NCBI RefSeq assembly: GCF_016595435.1
Contig: NZ_JAENIJ010000006.1
Coordinates: 1 to 64,000 of the forward strand
DNA length: 64,000 nucleotides
From: Luteolibacter pohnpeiensis
GTDB taxonomy: Bacteria > Verrucomicrobiota > Verrucomicrobiia > Verrucomicrobiales > Akkermansiaceae
Reading direction: 5' to 3'
Shown: piece after piece, positions 26,462-35,038 of the stretch
How the letters are laid out: each line of letters opens with the position of its first letter
How positions within the stretch are numbered: the first letter of the stretch is position 1
Notes under the pieces: model-generated
The model's input: the letters and a program-made list of their open reading frames with translations, nothing else
Databases searched by the model: none
Told to the model about the DNA's origin: nothing
Translations under genes and position numbers: made by a program

Positions 26462-26884
26462 ATGCAATACCGGACAATTCTAATGGGATGTGTGGCCGCA
26501 GTCATGTGCGCACCAATGGTTTCCAAAGCTGAAGAGAAAAAAGAAACCCCGCTGGGTAAAGAAATGCACGCGATGAACGATGCCTACAAGGCGATGCGTC
26601 GCGAGAAAGACCCGGTCAAGGGGGCTGAGGAAGCACGTGAAGCTCAGGCTGCTGTGCTGAAGTGCCTTCAGGAACTGCCTTCCACGGTGAGTGAAATCGC
26701 TGATCCTGACGCCAAGGCGAAAGCTTCGGTGAAATACCGCACGATGATCGCCAAGCTTTACATCAGCTTCTGCGAAATCGAAGACGCATATATGGCAAAG
26801 GATCTCGCCAAAGCGGAGCAACTCATTGGTTCTCTGCGTGAGGCTAAGAAAGAAGGCCACGATGCCTTCATGGAAGATGAGTGA
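26462..26884 (+). CDS. Small secreted helical protein, cytochrome b562-like
   Basis: The 140-aa protein has a signal peptide (MQYRTILMGCVAAVMCAPMVSKAEE) and a ~115-residue helical body. Helix 1 carries EMHAMNDAYKAMRR and the last helix KKEGHDAFMEDE. In cytochrome b562, a Met near the start of helix 1 and a His in the last helix are the axial haem ligands of a four-helix bundle, and both are present at suitable positions. Electron transfer in the periplasm is possible, but haem binding is inferred from fold and ligands only. The start at 26462 begins the signal peptide; the frame is open 14 codons further upstream. Confidence 0.6.
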   Translation: MQYRTILMGCVAAVMCAPMVSKAEEKKETPLGKEMHAMNDAYKAMRREKDPVKGAEEAREAQAAVLKCLQELPSTVSEIADPDAKAKASVKYRTMIAKLYISFCEIEDAYMAKDLAKAEQLIGSLREAKKEGHDAFMEDE

Positions 26885-26916
26885 TCGGCCTGCCGATTGA
26901 TCGACCGATTTTCTGG

Positions 26917-26948
26917 ATCACCTCCGCTGTGGCGGAGGTGATTTTTTT
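26917..26948 (+). terminator. Strong intrinsic terminator after the b562-like gene
   Basis: ATCACCTCCGC at 26917-26927 pairs perfectly with GCGGAGGTGAT at 26932-26942 around a TGTG loop, with seven T residues at 26942-26948. It lies 33 nt after the stop codon and just before the convergent L,D-transpeptidase. Confidence 0.95.
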
Positions 26949-26952
26949 GTGG

Positions 26953-27606
26953 TTACTGAACTCGGACTGATGTGCCGACTTTAACCTTGGAATAAACAAT
27001 CGGCATGGTCCCTTTTGGTCCCCGCACGCATGCGTGGGAAGCCGGGTAGCGCCGCACCGGGCCAACGTGGTGACCCACACCGTCCCAAGTCAGGCGCATC
27101 CAGTAAGCCATCGGAGCACCGATAAATTTTCCGCCTTCAGGGATCGGATCCTTGTTCACATCGGCATTGGAGTTCACCACTTCCCCTTCAGCATCAACGA
27201 TTTTCCCATAGGTATTTGAGTGCTTGTCGACGATTTTCTCCAGGATTTTGTAATCTCCGGGAGGTGTCGGGCGTTCTTCGGTTCCCGAACAAATCGGGTA
27301 GTCCATGGCGACTTTATCGCCGTTCATCAACTGAGCTCGTTGATTGGAGAGATTGATGACGATGCTGGAGTTGCTTTCGTCGGTTTTCGTAAGCAGCTCT
27401 TCGTTTTTGTAAACGTCGTAGGTCTTGCGATAATTGGGTTCAGCCCGGAAGTGATCGTAGGTTCCTTCGGGATAAGGATTTACCGGTTTACCATTTGCAT
27501 CCGTGACAGGCTTGCCATCTGGAGGCAACGAAGGTGAGCAGTTCACCAGCAACAAAGCAGTTGCAGCGGCTAGCGAGAGAGAAAGCAGGCGTTTGGTGGC
27601 GATCAT
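26953..27606 (-). CDS. L,D-transpeptidase lipoprotein (YkuD family)
   Basis: The 217-aa protein begins with a lipoprotein signal with lipobox LVNC and Cys23 as the lipidated residue. It has a YkuD domain at about 80-217. The catalytic signature appears as HHVGPVRRYPASHACVRGP with nucleophile Cys193; the usual SHGCVR reads SHACVR here. L,D-transpeptidases make 3-3 crosslinks in peptidoglycan or attach lipoproteins to it, in the periplasm. The Gly-to-Ala change next to the nucleophile is conservative but worth noting. It is convergent with the b562-like gene. Confidence 0.88.
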   Translation of the reverse strand: MIATKRLLSLSLAAATALLLVNCSPSLPPDGKPVTDANGKPVNPYPEGTYDHFRAEPNYRKTYDVYKNEELLTKTDESNSSIVINLSNQRAQLMNGDKVAMDYPICSGTEERPTPPGDYKILEKIVDKHSNTYGKIVDAEGEVVNSNADVNKDPIPEGGKFIGAPMAYWMRLTWDGVGHHVGPVRRYPASHACVRGPKGTMPIVYSKVKVGTSVRVQ

Positions 27607-27639
27607 CGGTAAATATGGAGCAGGGGGGTAAGATTCCCC

Positions 27640-28389
27640 TTAAGGCACAATGCCGCGCAATGCAATACCGTTATCATGAACTGCTGAAAACAGCGAATTA
27701 TAAAACACGCGTGCAGTCAGCTGGTTTCCGATGGAGGTCGGGTGGCTGCCATCCTCGATAAATAATTGGTTTCCATGACCTGTCGCGATTTCTTTGGCCC
27801 AGGCGTCGCCAGCTGGGATCACGACCAATCCACCAGCAGCTTTGGACGCGACGCGATACCCTTCCGCGAGCCTCGCGCTCATGGCGGCGGATGTGTCTCC
27901 TGGGACGTTTTGCTGGTCTCCATGAAGGCGGCCCCAGGTTTGGTAAAGCACAGGTACGGCACCTGCGGCGCGTGCCTCAGCCGCGAGTTTTTTGACAGCG
28001 GGGAGCATGCGGTGATTTCTGCGGAAGCCCTTGAACGATGGAATTTGGCTTTGCTCCTGAAGCACGACCACGTCCCACTTGCCCTCGCGGATTTTCTTCA
28101 GGGTTGATTCGTTTTTAACGTGTTGAGCCAGCGACCAGCCGCTGAAGGTCGAGTGGCCGATCCGGATCGGCTGATCATGCTTCGCGCATTCTGCGGCCAA
28201 GGCTTTGGGCATGCCGAAGCTGTAGCTATTTCCAACGAATAGGACGGCTGGCTTCGATTTCGAAGCGACCCGGTCATGCAATTCGCGCTGGGCGTCCGCC
28301 ACGGAGCGAGCCGGTTTTTTATCACGTCCCAAATACAAGGGTGCACACGCAGCAGTGGCCAGAATGCAGAAAATGAGGACGTATTTCAC
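27640..28389 (-). CDS. SGNH/GDSL-type hydrolase lipoprotein
   Basis: This 249-aa protein has a short lipoprotein-type leader (ILATAAC, Cys15) and an SGNH hydrolase domain. The nucleophile is Ser55 in FVGNSYSFG, a block with LQEQSQIP lies in the middle, and the Asp-His pair is in DGSHPTSIGNQL near the C-terminus. Such enzymes cut ester bonds of lipids or acylated glycans. It starts with GTG at 28389. It lies 28 nt from the Xer gene upstream on the same strand and may share its transcript. The substrate is unknown. Confidence 0.8.
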   Translation of the reverse strand: MKYVLIFCILATAACAPLYLGRDKKPARSVADAQRELHDRVASKSKPAVLFVGNSYSFGMPKALAAECAKHDQPIRIGHSTFSGWSLAQHVKNESTLKKIREGKWDVVVLQEQSQIPSFKGFRRNHRMLPAVKKLAAEARAAGAVPVLYQTWGRLHGDQQNVPGDTSAAMSARLAEGYRVASKAAGGLVVIPAGDAWAKEIATGHGNQLFIEDGSHPTSIGNQLTARVFYNSLFSAVHDNGIALRGIVP

Positions 28390-28417
28390 AAAAGAGTAGG
28401 TGAGAAAGGGGGATGGG

Positions 28418-29308
28418 TCATGCCCGTGGATGTGCCGAATCGTAGGCCTGCTTCAGACGTTCTCTGGTGACGTGGGTGTAAATCTGTGTGGTGGAAAGTG
28501 AGGCGTGTCCGAGCAGCGCCTGAACACTGCGCAAATCCGCCCCGGCGTCCAGCAAATGGGTAGCAAAACTATGGCGTAATTTGTGGGGGCTGATCTTGAA
28601 GGGGATACCACTCAGCCGCAGATATTTTTTCAGCAGCTGGTCGATCGCTTGCTGGGTGATCCGCGTTTTTCGGGTGCTGAGAAAAAGCGGGCCGCGCGTG
28701 ATGGCTAGGGTTTGCCGGTAGCGTTGGATCGCGGCAAGGGCTGGGCTGCCGATGGGGACGATGCGCTCCTTGGCTCCTTTGCCCATGACGCGCACGGTTT
28801 CGCCGACAAAATCGAGATCTTCGACGTTGAGCGAAAGCAATTCGGAAATCCGCAAGCCACTGGAATAAAATAACTCCAGAATGGCTGCATCCCGTTGCGG
28901 TATCCAGAAATGGGCTTCTTTCGCAGGTGGATGGCGCAGTGGAACCGAGAGTAAATCATCGATCTGGGCGACGCTCAAAACCACGGGGAGATTGCGTTCC
29001 GGCTTGGGCAATTGGACCTCCGCCACCGGGCTGTGGCCAAGCCCCTGACGCAGAACCAGATACTTGTAAAAGGAACGCAGCGCGGAAAATCGCAGTCTTA
29101 TCGTCGCCCGCTTGAGCCCCTTTTTCATCAGGTCGAACAGGTAGTCGCGGAAGTCATCGGCCTGCTCCTTTTTCCAGCCGGCGAAGCGTTCTCCACGCCA
29201 CTCCCGATAGGCGGCCAGCGCGTCACGATAATTCACCAAGGTCCGTGGCGATGCAGCTTTCTCCGTTTCCTGGAATGACAGAAATGAATCTTCCTCAACC
29301 TCGGACAT
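28418..29308 (-). CDS. Tyrosine site-specific recombinase, XerC/XerD type
   Basis: This 296-aa protein has an N-terminal SAM-like core-binding domain (about 8-95) and a C-terminal catalytic domain. All catalytic residues are visible: Arg in SSGLRISELL, Lys in GKGAKERIVP, His and Arg in HKLRHSFATHLL, His in LLGHASLSTTQIYTHV, and the nucleophile Tyr277. Length and motifs fit the Xer recombinases that resolve chromosome dimers at dif, not a phage integrase. No mobile element borders are seen around it. XerC and XerD cannot be told apart here. It is probably cotranscribed with thiL, 24 nt upstream. Confidence 0.9.
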   Translation of the reverse strand: MSEVEEDSFLSFQETEKAASPRTLVNYRDALAAYREWRGERFAGWKKEQADDFRDYLFDLMKKGLKRATIRLRFSALRSFYKYLVLRQGLGHSPVAEVQLPKPERNLPVVLSVAQIDDLLSVPLRHPPAKEAHFWIPQRDAAILELFYSSGLRISELLSLNVEDLDFVGETVRVMGKGAKERIVPIGSPALAAIQRYRQTLAITRGPLFLSTRKTRITQQAIDQLLKKYLRLSGIPFKISPHKLRHSFATHLLDAGADLRSVQALLGHASLSTTQIYTHVTRERLKQAYDSAHPRA

Positions 29309-29332
29309 CCGATTCAGGATAGCTTGGATTCC

Positions 29333-30232
29333 CTAATTACCAAGTGTTTTGAAGTGATCCCAGCCGCCACTTAATTCGCCACCTTCGCCTGCTGAGGTCA
29401 TGGTGCCGATCTGGGTGAGTCCCAATTCCGGGAAATGCCGAGCCCAGGACTCCATCAGCTCTGCCAGCGATTCCGGGCGAGTCGTGATCAGCAATTCAAA
29501 GTCTTCTCCGTCACCCAGTGCCTGCTGGAGCGAGCAGCCGGGAGTGATCGGAATGGCAGATTTTTCCAGCATGAAACCCAGCCCGGACGCCTTTGCCAGC
29601 CGTGGCAGATCTTTGGCCAAGCCATCCGATAGGTCCATCATGGCGGTTGGCTTGAAATGTTTCACTAACCACTGAGCCTGCTCCGCGCGTGGGGTGAAAT
29701 CGAGATGTTTCCCGGCGAGGGAGCCACCCAGTTTTCCGGTCACAAGTATTGCATCGCCAGCACGCGCTGTGGATCGCAGCACCCATTCATCCCGCTCTAC
29801 TTTACCAGTGGCCGCGATCGAGATCACCGCAGCAGATCCGATTGGGACCGATGATGTTTCGCCACCGGCCAGGTAGCCACCAAACTTCCTCAGGCAAGTG
29901 CCGATGCCGCGATAAAATTCTTCCACCCAAGCCACTGGTAAAGTGGGCGGAAGCGCCAGGGTGATCAGGAAATGCTCGGGCTTGCCGCCCATGGCTGCGA
30001 AATCGGAAATCACCCGTGCCACCGCTTTCCAGCCGACCCGGTGAGGCTCGGCATCGGGGGTGAAATGCACGTTTTCGACCAATGCATCAGTTTTGAGCAA
30101 GCGGAGCGCACCGTGGCCATCATCGATCACCGCGCAATCATCACCCGGTCCGGCCCACGGCGAAGGGTCGTGGGGAACCAATGCCACCAGCCGTTCGATC
30201 AACGCGTCCTCGCCGATGTCACGCAGCTGCAT
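29333..30232 (-). CDS. thiL: Thiamine-monophosphate kinase
   Basis: This 299-aa enzyme phosphorylates thiamine monophosphate to the active diphosphate. The family pattern is clear: GEDALIERL at the N-terminus, GPGDDCAVID, TDALVENVHF, the GWKAVARVISDFAAMGG stretch, GDAILVTGKLGGS and MMDLSDGLAKDL for ATP and magnesium binding. I chose the ATG at 30232 (MQLRDIGEDALIERL). It overlaps the stop of the upstream CPBP protease gene by one base (TGATG), which implies translational coupling. The longer open frame upstream lies inside that gene. Confidence 0.92.
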   Translation of the reverse strand: MQLRDIGEDALIERLVALVPHDPSPWAGPGDDCAVIDDGHGALRLLKTDALVENVHFTPDAEPHRVGWKAVARVISDFAAMGGKPEHFLITLALPPTLPVAWVEEFYRGIGTCLRKFGGYLAGGETSSVPIGSAAVISIAATGKVERDEWVLRSTARAGDAILVTGKLGGSLAGKHLDFTPRAEQAQWLVKHFKPTAMMDLSDGLAKDLPRLAKASGLGFMLEKSAIPITPGCSLQQALGDGEDFELLITTRPESLAELMESWARHFPELGLTQIGTMTSAGEGGELSGGWDHFKTLGN

Positions 30233-31188
30233 CACTTTGGAAGATCGATGTGGAAATAGCGGAGCGCGATTTGAGCGATGACCGTGAGTGCGTTGAAGCA
30301 CATGTGCGTGGCCATCGGGGCCCAGATGGAACCGGTGGTTTCGTAAACGACCACCAACGCAACGCCGACCAAGAACAACGGTGCCAAGGCGGCCAAGCTG
30401 CCGTGGGCTGCAGCGAAGACAAGGGCGACGCAAAATCCGGCGACCCATCGACCGGCAAAGCGCTTGGCGGCGGGGTAAAGGTAGCCACGAAATACCAGTT
30501 CTTCGCAAACCGGTGCGACGAATACGGCGGTAAGCGCCATCAGGGCCAAGGCGACCGTATCATCGGAATTCTGCAGCATCTTCACCGTTTCCTGCGTCTG
30601 CTGGACGTGAAGTTGCTCCATCCACTGTTGATAACCTGCAACTTGGAGGATGTAAGTGAGGACCAGCAGCACGCCGACGGTAAATGGGGCGATCAGGAAC
30701 ACCATCGGCCAGTGTGCCCAGCGCAGGCCCAGCCAGCGAGTTGGCCGCATGCGCGGAAACACCATGAAAGTGGTGACCGTTGCCAGGAACAGTTGGAACC
30801 CGCAGGAGATCAAAATCGTAGGAATGTCGATCTTGGCGCCGTGGGAATTGCCGGTCGCGCGTGCGGTGGAGACGCTCAGGAGGCAGAAAATACAGAAAAT
30901 GAAGCCCATCCACAGGAAATCGAGCGGTCGATAGAAATGACTGGGAACCTTCTCCGCAGGTTCTGGGCTATCCTCTTTAAGCGGAGAAATATAGGGATCT
31001 TCAATCAACTCCTCGGTGGCAGGTAGCGCCAACGAGATATCCGCTTCCTGCTCTGAAACCGTGGTGCTGCCAGCGAGATCGGCGTTCTGTCCACGCTTGG
31101 TCAGGTAGCGCGCGTATGAGGTGACGGCAAATAGACCGAGGGCAAACAGGAAACTAAGCCACAAGGTAAGTTCGGTCGGATCAGACAT
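30232..31188 (-). CDS. CPBP-family intramembrane metalloprotease
   Basis: The 318-aa membrane protein has a CPBP (Abi/Rce1-like) domain in its C-terminal half. Motif 1 is EELVFRGYLY (EExxxR), motif 2 FAAAHGS (FxxxH) and motif 3 THMCFN (HxxxN); these bind the catalytic metal. Six or more hydrophobic segments are visible, with a charged loop after the first. Roles in the family range from protein processing to bacteriocin immunity, and its role here is unknown. It is coupled to thiL downstream and divergent from a second CPBP gene that starts 7 nt away or slightly further. Confidence 0.87.
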   Translation of the reverse strand: MSDPTELTLWLSFLFALGLFAVTSYARYLTKRGQNADLAGSTTVSEQEADISLALPATEELIEDPYISPLKEDSPEPAEKVPSHFYRPLDFLWMGFIFCIFCLLSVSTARATGNSHGAKIDIPTILISCGFQLFLATVTTFMVFPRMRPTRWLGLRWAHWPMVFLIAPFTVGVLLVLTYILQVAGYQQWMEQLHVQQTQETVKMLQNSDDTVALALMALTAVFVAPVCEELVFRGYLYPAAKRFAGRWVAGFCVALVFAAAHGSLAALAPLFLVGVALVVVYETTGSIWAPMATHMCFNALTVIAQIALRYFHIDLPK

Positions 31189-31194
31189 GGGTGA

Positions 31195-32676
31195 TTGGTT
31201 CGGCGGGAATCTGAGGCCAGGGCATGGATTCCGCCAGTGGTAATAATTTGCCGGTGCTTGCTAAAAGCACACGCTCCAGCTCAAGTTGGATGCATCAAAC
31301 GTGATAAATCCGCCAGAGTCCAACCCAAGAATCCATACCGCAGGATTCTCAGCCGGGATTATCCGGAACCTCTGATCGCGCTTCTGGCGTTCCTGTTCGG
31401 AATTTGGCTCTGGGATCATTACTTTGGAGAAACCCTGGGCTATCCTCCGGGAACCACTGAGGTGGCGATGGTGAAAATCGACCGGGACCTGCGCTTGGCA
31501 GATGCGATGGAGCTCGATCCCGCATGGCTGCGTTGGCTGGCCGGTGTGGATACTCCAGCTGAAGTGCGAAAGGATGCACTCACGATTTTTCGCAAGCTGG
31601 GGGCAGGCAAATCTTTCGGCCAGCCGGTGTTCGAAGCCTATTCCGTCGTATCAGCCATCGATCAGCATCAATCCATCCTGCAATCGATGGGGAATCAGCT
31701 CGGGCCGGATCAGGTCCCGCAATTTGCGCTCATTGCCGATGATCTGGCTGCCTTTCGCGGTAGTTGGTGGGAGGCAAAGTTGATGGAAGAGGCGCCGGTT
31801 TCGTTTGCGGAACCCTTGTGGAAGCGACGCTACGAGGAAGGCCTGGCCCGGTTGCGCACCCGGGCGATCATCACCCGGTCGGTGGTCTGGCTGTTGGGCC
31901 TGGCTGGCTTGGCATTTTTACCGCAAACCCTGCGCTGCTTATCCAAATCGACCCGGAATCGGGTGCAGGGTTATGCCGCTGCTTGGCGACCAACTCTCGG
32001 CCTCACGGTGTTTCTGGTCGCCGCCTTGGCATGGGTGGGATTCACAACGGTGCTGAATTTCGGGATCGTGGCGGTGCATGGTTTGCCACCGCTGGCGGCC
32101 ACGGCGATTGATGCCGCAGCGCGTTTGCTTCCCGCGATGATTGCGCTCGCGCTGCTTTTCAAGCGGCCTTCGCATGCGGCGCGGGTTTTAGGCGCGGAAA
32201 AGCCGGTATTGCCGGCGATCGTGCTCGGTTTGTTTGCCCTGCTGCTGCTGGCTGACCAATTGCTGATGAGATGGTTGGGGAATGCCAGCACGGTCAGTCC
32301 CGGCGGCGGGCTCAACCTCTCGGAAGCAGGATTCAGCGGCTTGGTCTACGCGATCGTATCGGCGTGTCTCCTGGCACCTCTGACCGAAGAAATCCTATTC
32401 CGTGGGGTGCTGTTCCGCTCGCTGGCAAACCGGCTGCCGGTTCTGGTCGCTGCGATGATTTCCGCGACGGTTTTCGCGCTGATCCATTTTTACAACCCCT
32501 ACGGCCTGATCAGCGTCGGGATTTTTGGATTTGCCTGCGCGCTGCTTTACTCCGCCACCGGATCGCTAACCTCGGTCATCACCCTGCATTTGCTCTACAA
32601 TTCCGTCGTCAAAATCCCCCAGTGGATCGTTTATCACGCCCCGACTTCAGGATTTTTGGACCGCTGGCCGGGCTAG
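31195..32676 (+). CDS. CPBP-family intramembrane metalloprotease, longer paralogue
   Basis: This membrane protein of up to 493 aa has CPBP motifs near the C-terminus: EEILFRGVLF, FALIHFYNPYG and HLLYNSVV. Several hydrophobic segments lie in the C-terminal half (for example LTVFLVAALAWVGF and IVLGLFALLLLADQLL). One more (ALLAFLFGIWLWDHYF) near residue 65 is followed by a ~130-residue soluble loop. The start is uncertain: the frame opens at a TTG at 31195 with another TTG at 31258, and no ATG precedes the first membrane segment. It is divergent from the other CPBP gene and overlaps the end of the globin gene by 4 nt. Confidence 0.8.
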   Translation: MVRRESEARAWIPPVVIICRCLLKAHAPAQVGCIKRDKSARVQPKNPYRRILSRDYPEPLIALLAFLFGIWLWDHYFGETLGYPPGTTEVAMVKIDRDLRLADAMELDPAWLRWLAGVDTPAEVRKDALTIFRKLGAGKSFGQPVFEAYSVVSAIDQHQSILQSMGNQLGPDQVPQFALIADDLAAFRGSWWEAKLMEEAPVSFAEPLWKRRYEEGLARLRTRAIITRSVVWLLGLAGLAFLPQTLRCLSKSTRNRVQGYAAAWRPTLGLTVFLVAALAWVGFTTVLNFGIVAVHGLPPLAATAIDAAARLLPAMIALALLFKRPSHAARVLGAEKPVLPAIVLGLFALLLLADQLLMRWLGNASTVSPGGGLNLSEAGFSGLVYAIVSACLLAPLTEEILFRGVLFRSLANRLPVLVAAMISATVFALIHFYNPYGLISVGIFGFACALLYSATGSLTSVITLHLLYNSVVKIPQWIVYHAPTSGFLDRWPG

Positions 32677-33068
32677 GAGCCAGCGGCGGGCTCTTCCTGA
32701 TTGCGCATGAAATCAGCAGTGTGGGCGAAAAATCCTTCCAGAGCCTCGCGTTCTTTGCCGTGCAGGCCGATTTCGTCCATGGCGTTGGTCATGAGTAAAA
32801 TCCACCGATCCCGTTCCGCGATGCCGATTTTGAAAGGAAAATGCCGCATGCGTAGCCGTGGGTGACCGCGCGTTTCCAGATACGTGGGGTCTCCGGCGAG
32901 GCGGAAGCAAAGGAAGTCCGCCAACCGTGTTTCGGCTTGGCTCAGTTCCTCAGTGGGATACATCGGCCCCAGCAAATCATCTCCTGCCACCTGCCGATAA
33001 AATGCTGCTGCCAACTCGCGAATCCCATTTTTTCCCAATTTCGTCACGATTTCCTGCTCCCACGTCAT
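32673..33068 (-). CDS. Group II truncated haemoglobin (TrHbO type)
   Basis: The 131-aa protein fits the 2-on-2 globin family, which binds haem and reacts with O2, NO or peroxides in the cytoplasm. The signature RGHPRLRMRHFPF places the proximal His at 76. Tyr24 is at about the B10 position and Trp89 in RDRWILLM is the group II G8 Trp. Length and motifs match TrHbO proteins. It is divergent from the Ser/Thr kinase (192-bp gap) and overlaps the CPBP gene by 4 nt in convergent orientation. Confidence 0.9.
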   Translation of the reverse strand: MTWEQEIVTKLGKNGIRELAAAFYRQVAGDDLLGPMYPTEELSQAETRLADFLCFRLAGDPTYLETRGHPRLRMRHFPFKIGIAERDRWILLMTNAMDEIGLHGKEREALEGFFAHTADFMRNQEEPAAGS

Positions 33069-33260
33069 GGACTTCTTTTGGCAAGACCCGCCGAATCTAC
33101 AACCCCGGCGTGAAAAAACTTCTAAACTTTTTGGCGCTGGCGGGTTTTACACAGGAGAATTCCAATTATTTCGTCCATTCGTAATCGCTTCCTGACAATA
33201 TCCCCGCCACGATCTGTCTCCCGATTGCTTTCCATCCTCTCATCATTTTTCTAAGCGCTT

Positions 33261-34967
33261 ATGAGTTCCGAAGCTCCGTCGTTTGCGGCTCCTTCACCTG
33301 AGGAGTTGGCCGCTCTGTTTCCTGGTTATACCATCCATTCGCTGATCGCCTGCGGTGGTATGGGGGCGGTTTATTTTGCCACGCAAAATGCCTTGGACCG
33401 CCAGGTCGCCATCAAGATCCTCCCACGGGAATTCAGTTCGGATGAGAATTTCCGTGAAGGATTTGCTGCCGAGGCAAAGGCGATGGCCAAATTGAACCAT
33501 CCGAACCTCATCGGTGTGTATGATTTCGGCGAGGTCGACGGCATGCTCTACATCATCATGGAGTATGTTTCCGGCCAATCGCTCTACCATGCCGCCTATA
33601 AAAAAGCGATCGATGGACGTGAGGCAGCGCGCATTATGGCGGAAGTTTCGTCCGGCATCGCCCACGCCCACGAGCACCGGATTTTGCACCGCGATATCAA
33701 GCCGGCGAACATCTTGCTGGACGGTCACAATCGGCCAAAAATCGGTGACTTTGGCCTGGCGCGGCCGGTTGGCCTGATTTCCAAAGAGGGTGAAGAAATT
33801 TACGGGACGCCCCATTACACCGCTCCGGAAGTGGTGAATGCCCCGTCGCGTGTGGATACCCGTGCGGATGTGTTTTCTCTGGGTGTGGTCTTGCATGAAC
33901 TGCTTACGGGCAAGCTTCCTGCCGAGGATCCTCGTCTGCCGTCTGCCATTTCCGGCTCCAGTCCGAAACTGGATGCGATCGTCAAGAAATGCACCCAGCC
34001 CGATCCGGTCCTGCGCTACACCAGTGCCGCTGAGATTGCGGCGGATCTGACGAAGTTTCTCAATAACTCGGCGACGCCGGGGCCAGCAGGCATGGTTCGC
34101 CCAGGCCGCGGAGCTCCACCGGCGCCGAAACGCCGTGCCCCATCCAGCGTTGTTCGTCCGGTTGCCAAGCAATCCAGCGGTGCAGGCGGAATCATCGCGT
34201 TTCTGCTGCTCATCGGGATTGCAGCAGGCGCTTACTTTTTCCTGAAAGATCAAAAACCTAAGCCGCTGAGTGATCAGGATGAACAATCGGCCACTCATGC
34301 TGAGAAGACTGCGAATCCCGCGGCAAACTCCACCTCCGCCACCAAAACCGAGCAGAAGCCGCAGACCGCTACCCCGAAAAATAATCGGGGATCATCTCCT
34401 TTCGGAAGCACTTCATACTCACAAGGCACCAGTTCGCCATTCGGCAGCACGGCACCACCGGTGAGCCGCCCTGCAGGCCCGGCTCCGATTTTTGATGTGG
34501 ACAGCTTTTTGGATCGCGCACGCGGCATCATGCGTGACAAGGCGTCATCCGAACTGGCCTCCTACAAAAAAGCCACCGAAGACATTGCCGATAAGTTGGA
34601 TAAGGCGCTGAGCCGTGAGGTTCGATCGGTTGATCGCGGACAGCGTGACGATGCCAAAAATGATCTCAAGCGGGTGATGGCCGAGATTCGGAATTCCGGA
34701 AATTACATCCCCATGAGCGTGAGCATCCGTGGTGCTGACGATGGCGACATCCGGAAGGCCTTGCAGGATGCCCGTGAAGCTCAGTCGAAGAATGAGGGCC
34801 GCCTCATCAGCTCACTGAAACCTCATGCAGCGACTTATATTCATGGCATTGAGCTGCAAATCGAGCGACTTCCCGAAAACGACATCGGCGCACTCCGCAT
34901 GCTGAACGATGAAATTGCCGATACGAAACAGAATGAAGGCCACTTTGCTTCCATTCTCAGCCGTTGA
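33261..34967 (+). CDS. Membrane-anchored serine/threonine protein kinase
   Basis: The 568-aa protein has an N-terminal Hanks-type kinase domain (about 22-275). Lys52 in VAIKILP, Asp145 in HRDIKPANILL and Asp163 in GDFGLARP are all present, with GTPHYTAPE as the activation-segment end. A Pro/Arg-rich linker and one membrane helix (about 310-330, IIAFLLLIGIAAGAYFFL) follow. The ~240-residue exterior part has a low-complexity stretch with a repeated SPFGST motif and a helical C-terminal domain. It may sense an envelope signal and phosphorylate cytoplasmic proteins; the substrates are unknown. It is 71 nt upstream of the uvrA gene. Confidence 0.9.
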   Translation: MSSEAPSFAAPSPEELAALFPGYTIHSLIACGGMGAVYFATQNALDRQVAIKILPREFSSDENFREGFAAEAKAMAKLNHPNLIGVYDFGEVDGMLYIIMEYVSGQSLYHAAYKKAIDGREAARIMAEVSSGIAHAHEHRILHRDIKPANILLDGHNRPKIGDFGLARPVGLISKEGEEIYGTPHYTAPEVVNAPSRVDTRADVFSLGVVLHELLTGKLPAEDPRLPSAISGSSPKLDAIVKKCTQPDPVLRYTSAAEIAADLTKFLNNSATPGPAGMVRPGRGAPPAPKRRAPSSVVRPVAKQSSGAGGIIAFLLLIGIAAGAYFFLKDQKPKPLSDQDEQSATHAEKTANPAANSTSATKTEQKPQTATPKNNRGSSPFGSTSYSQGTSSPFGSTAPPVSRPAGPAPIFDVDSFLDRARGIMRDKASSELASYKKATEDIADKLDKALSREVRSVDRGQRDDAKNDLKRVMAEIRNSGNYIPMSVSIRGADDGDIRKALQDAREAQSKNEGRLISSLKPHAATYIHGIELQIERLPENDIGALRMLNDEIADTKQNEGHFASILSR

Positions 34968-35038
34968 TCGGTGAAAATTGCGCTCTTCTGAACAATAGTT
35001 CCGCTGGCAGGTTGGAGAATTCCGCCTAAGCTGCGGCT

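Noticed and set aside
28418-29308. Tyrosine recombinase as a sign of an integrated element
   Set aside because: Length and motifs fit a housekeeping Xer protein, and there are no att repeats, tRNA target or phage genes nearby.
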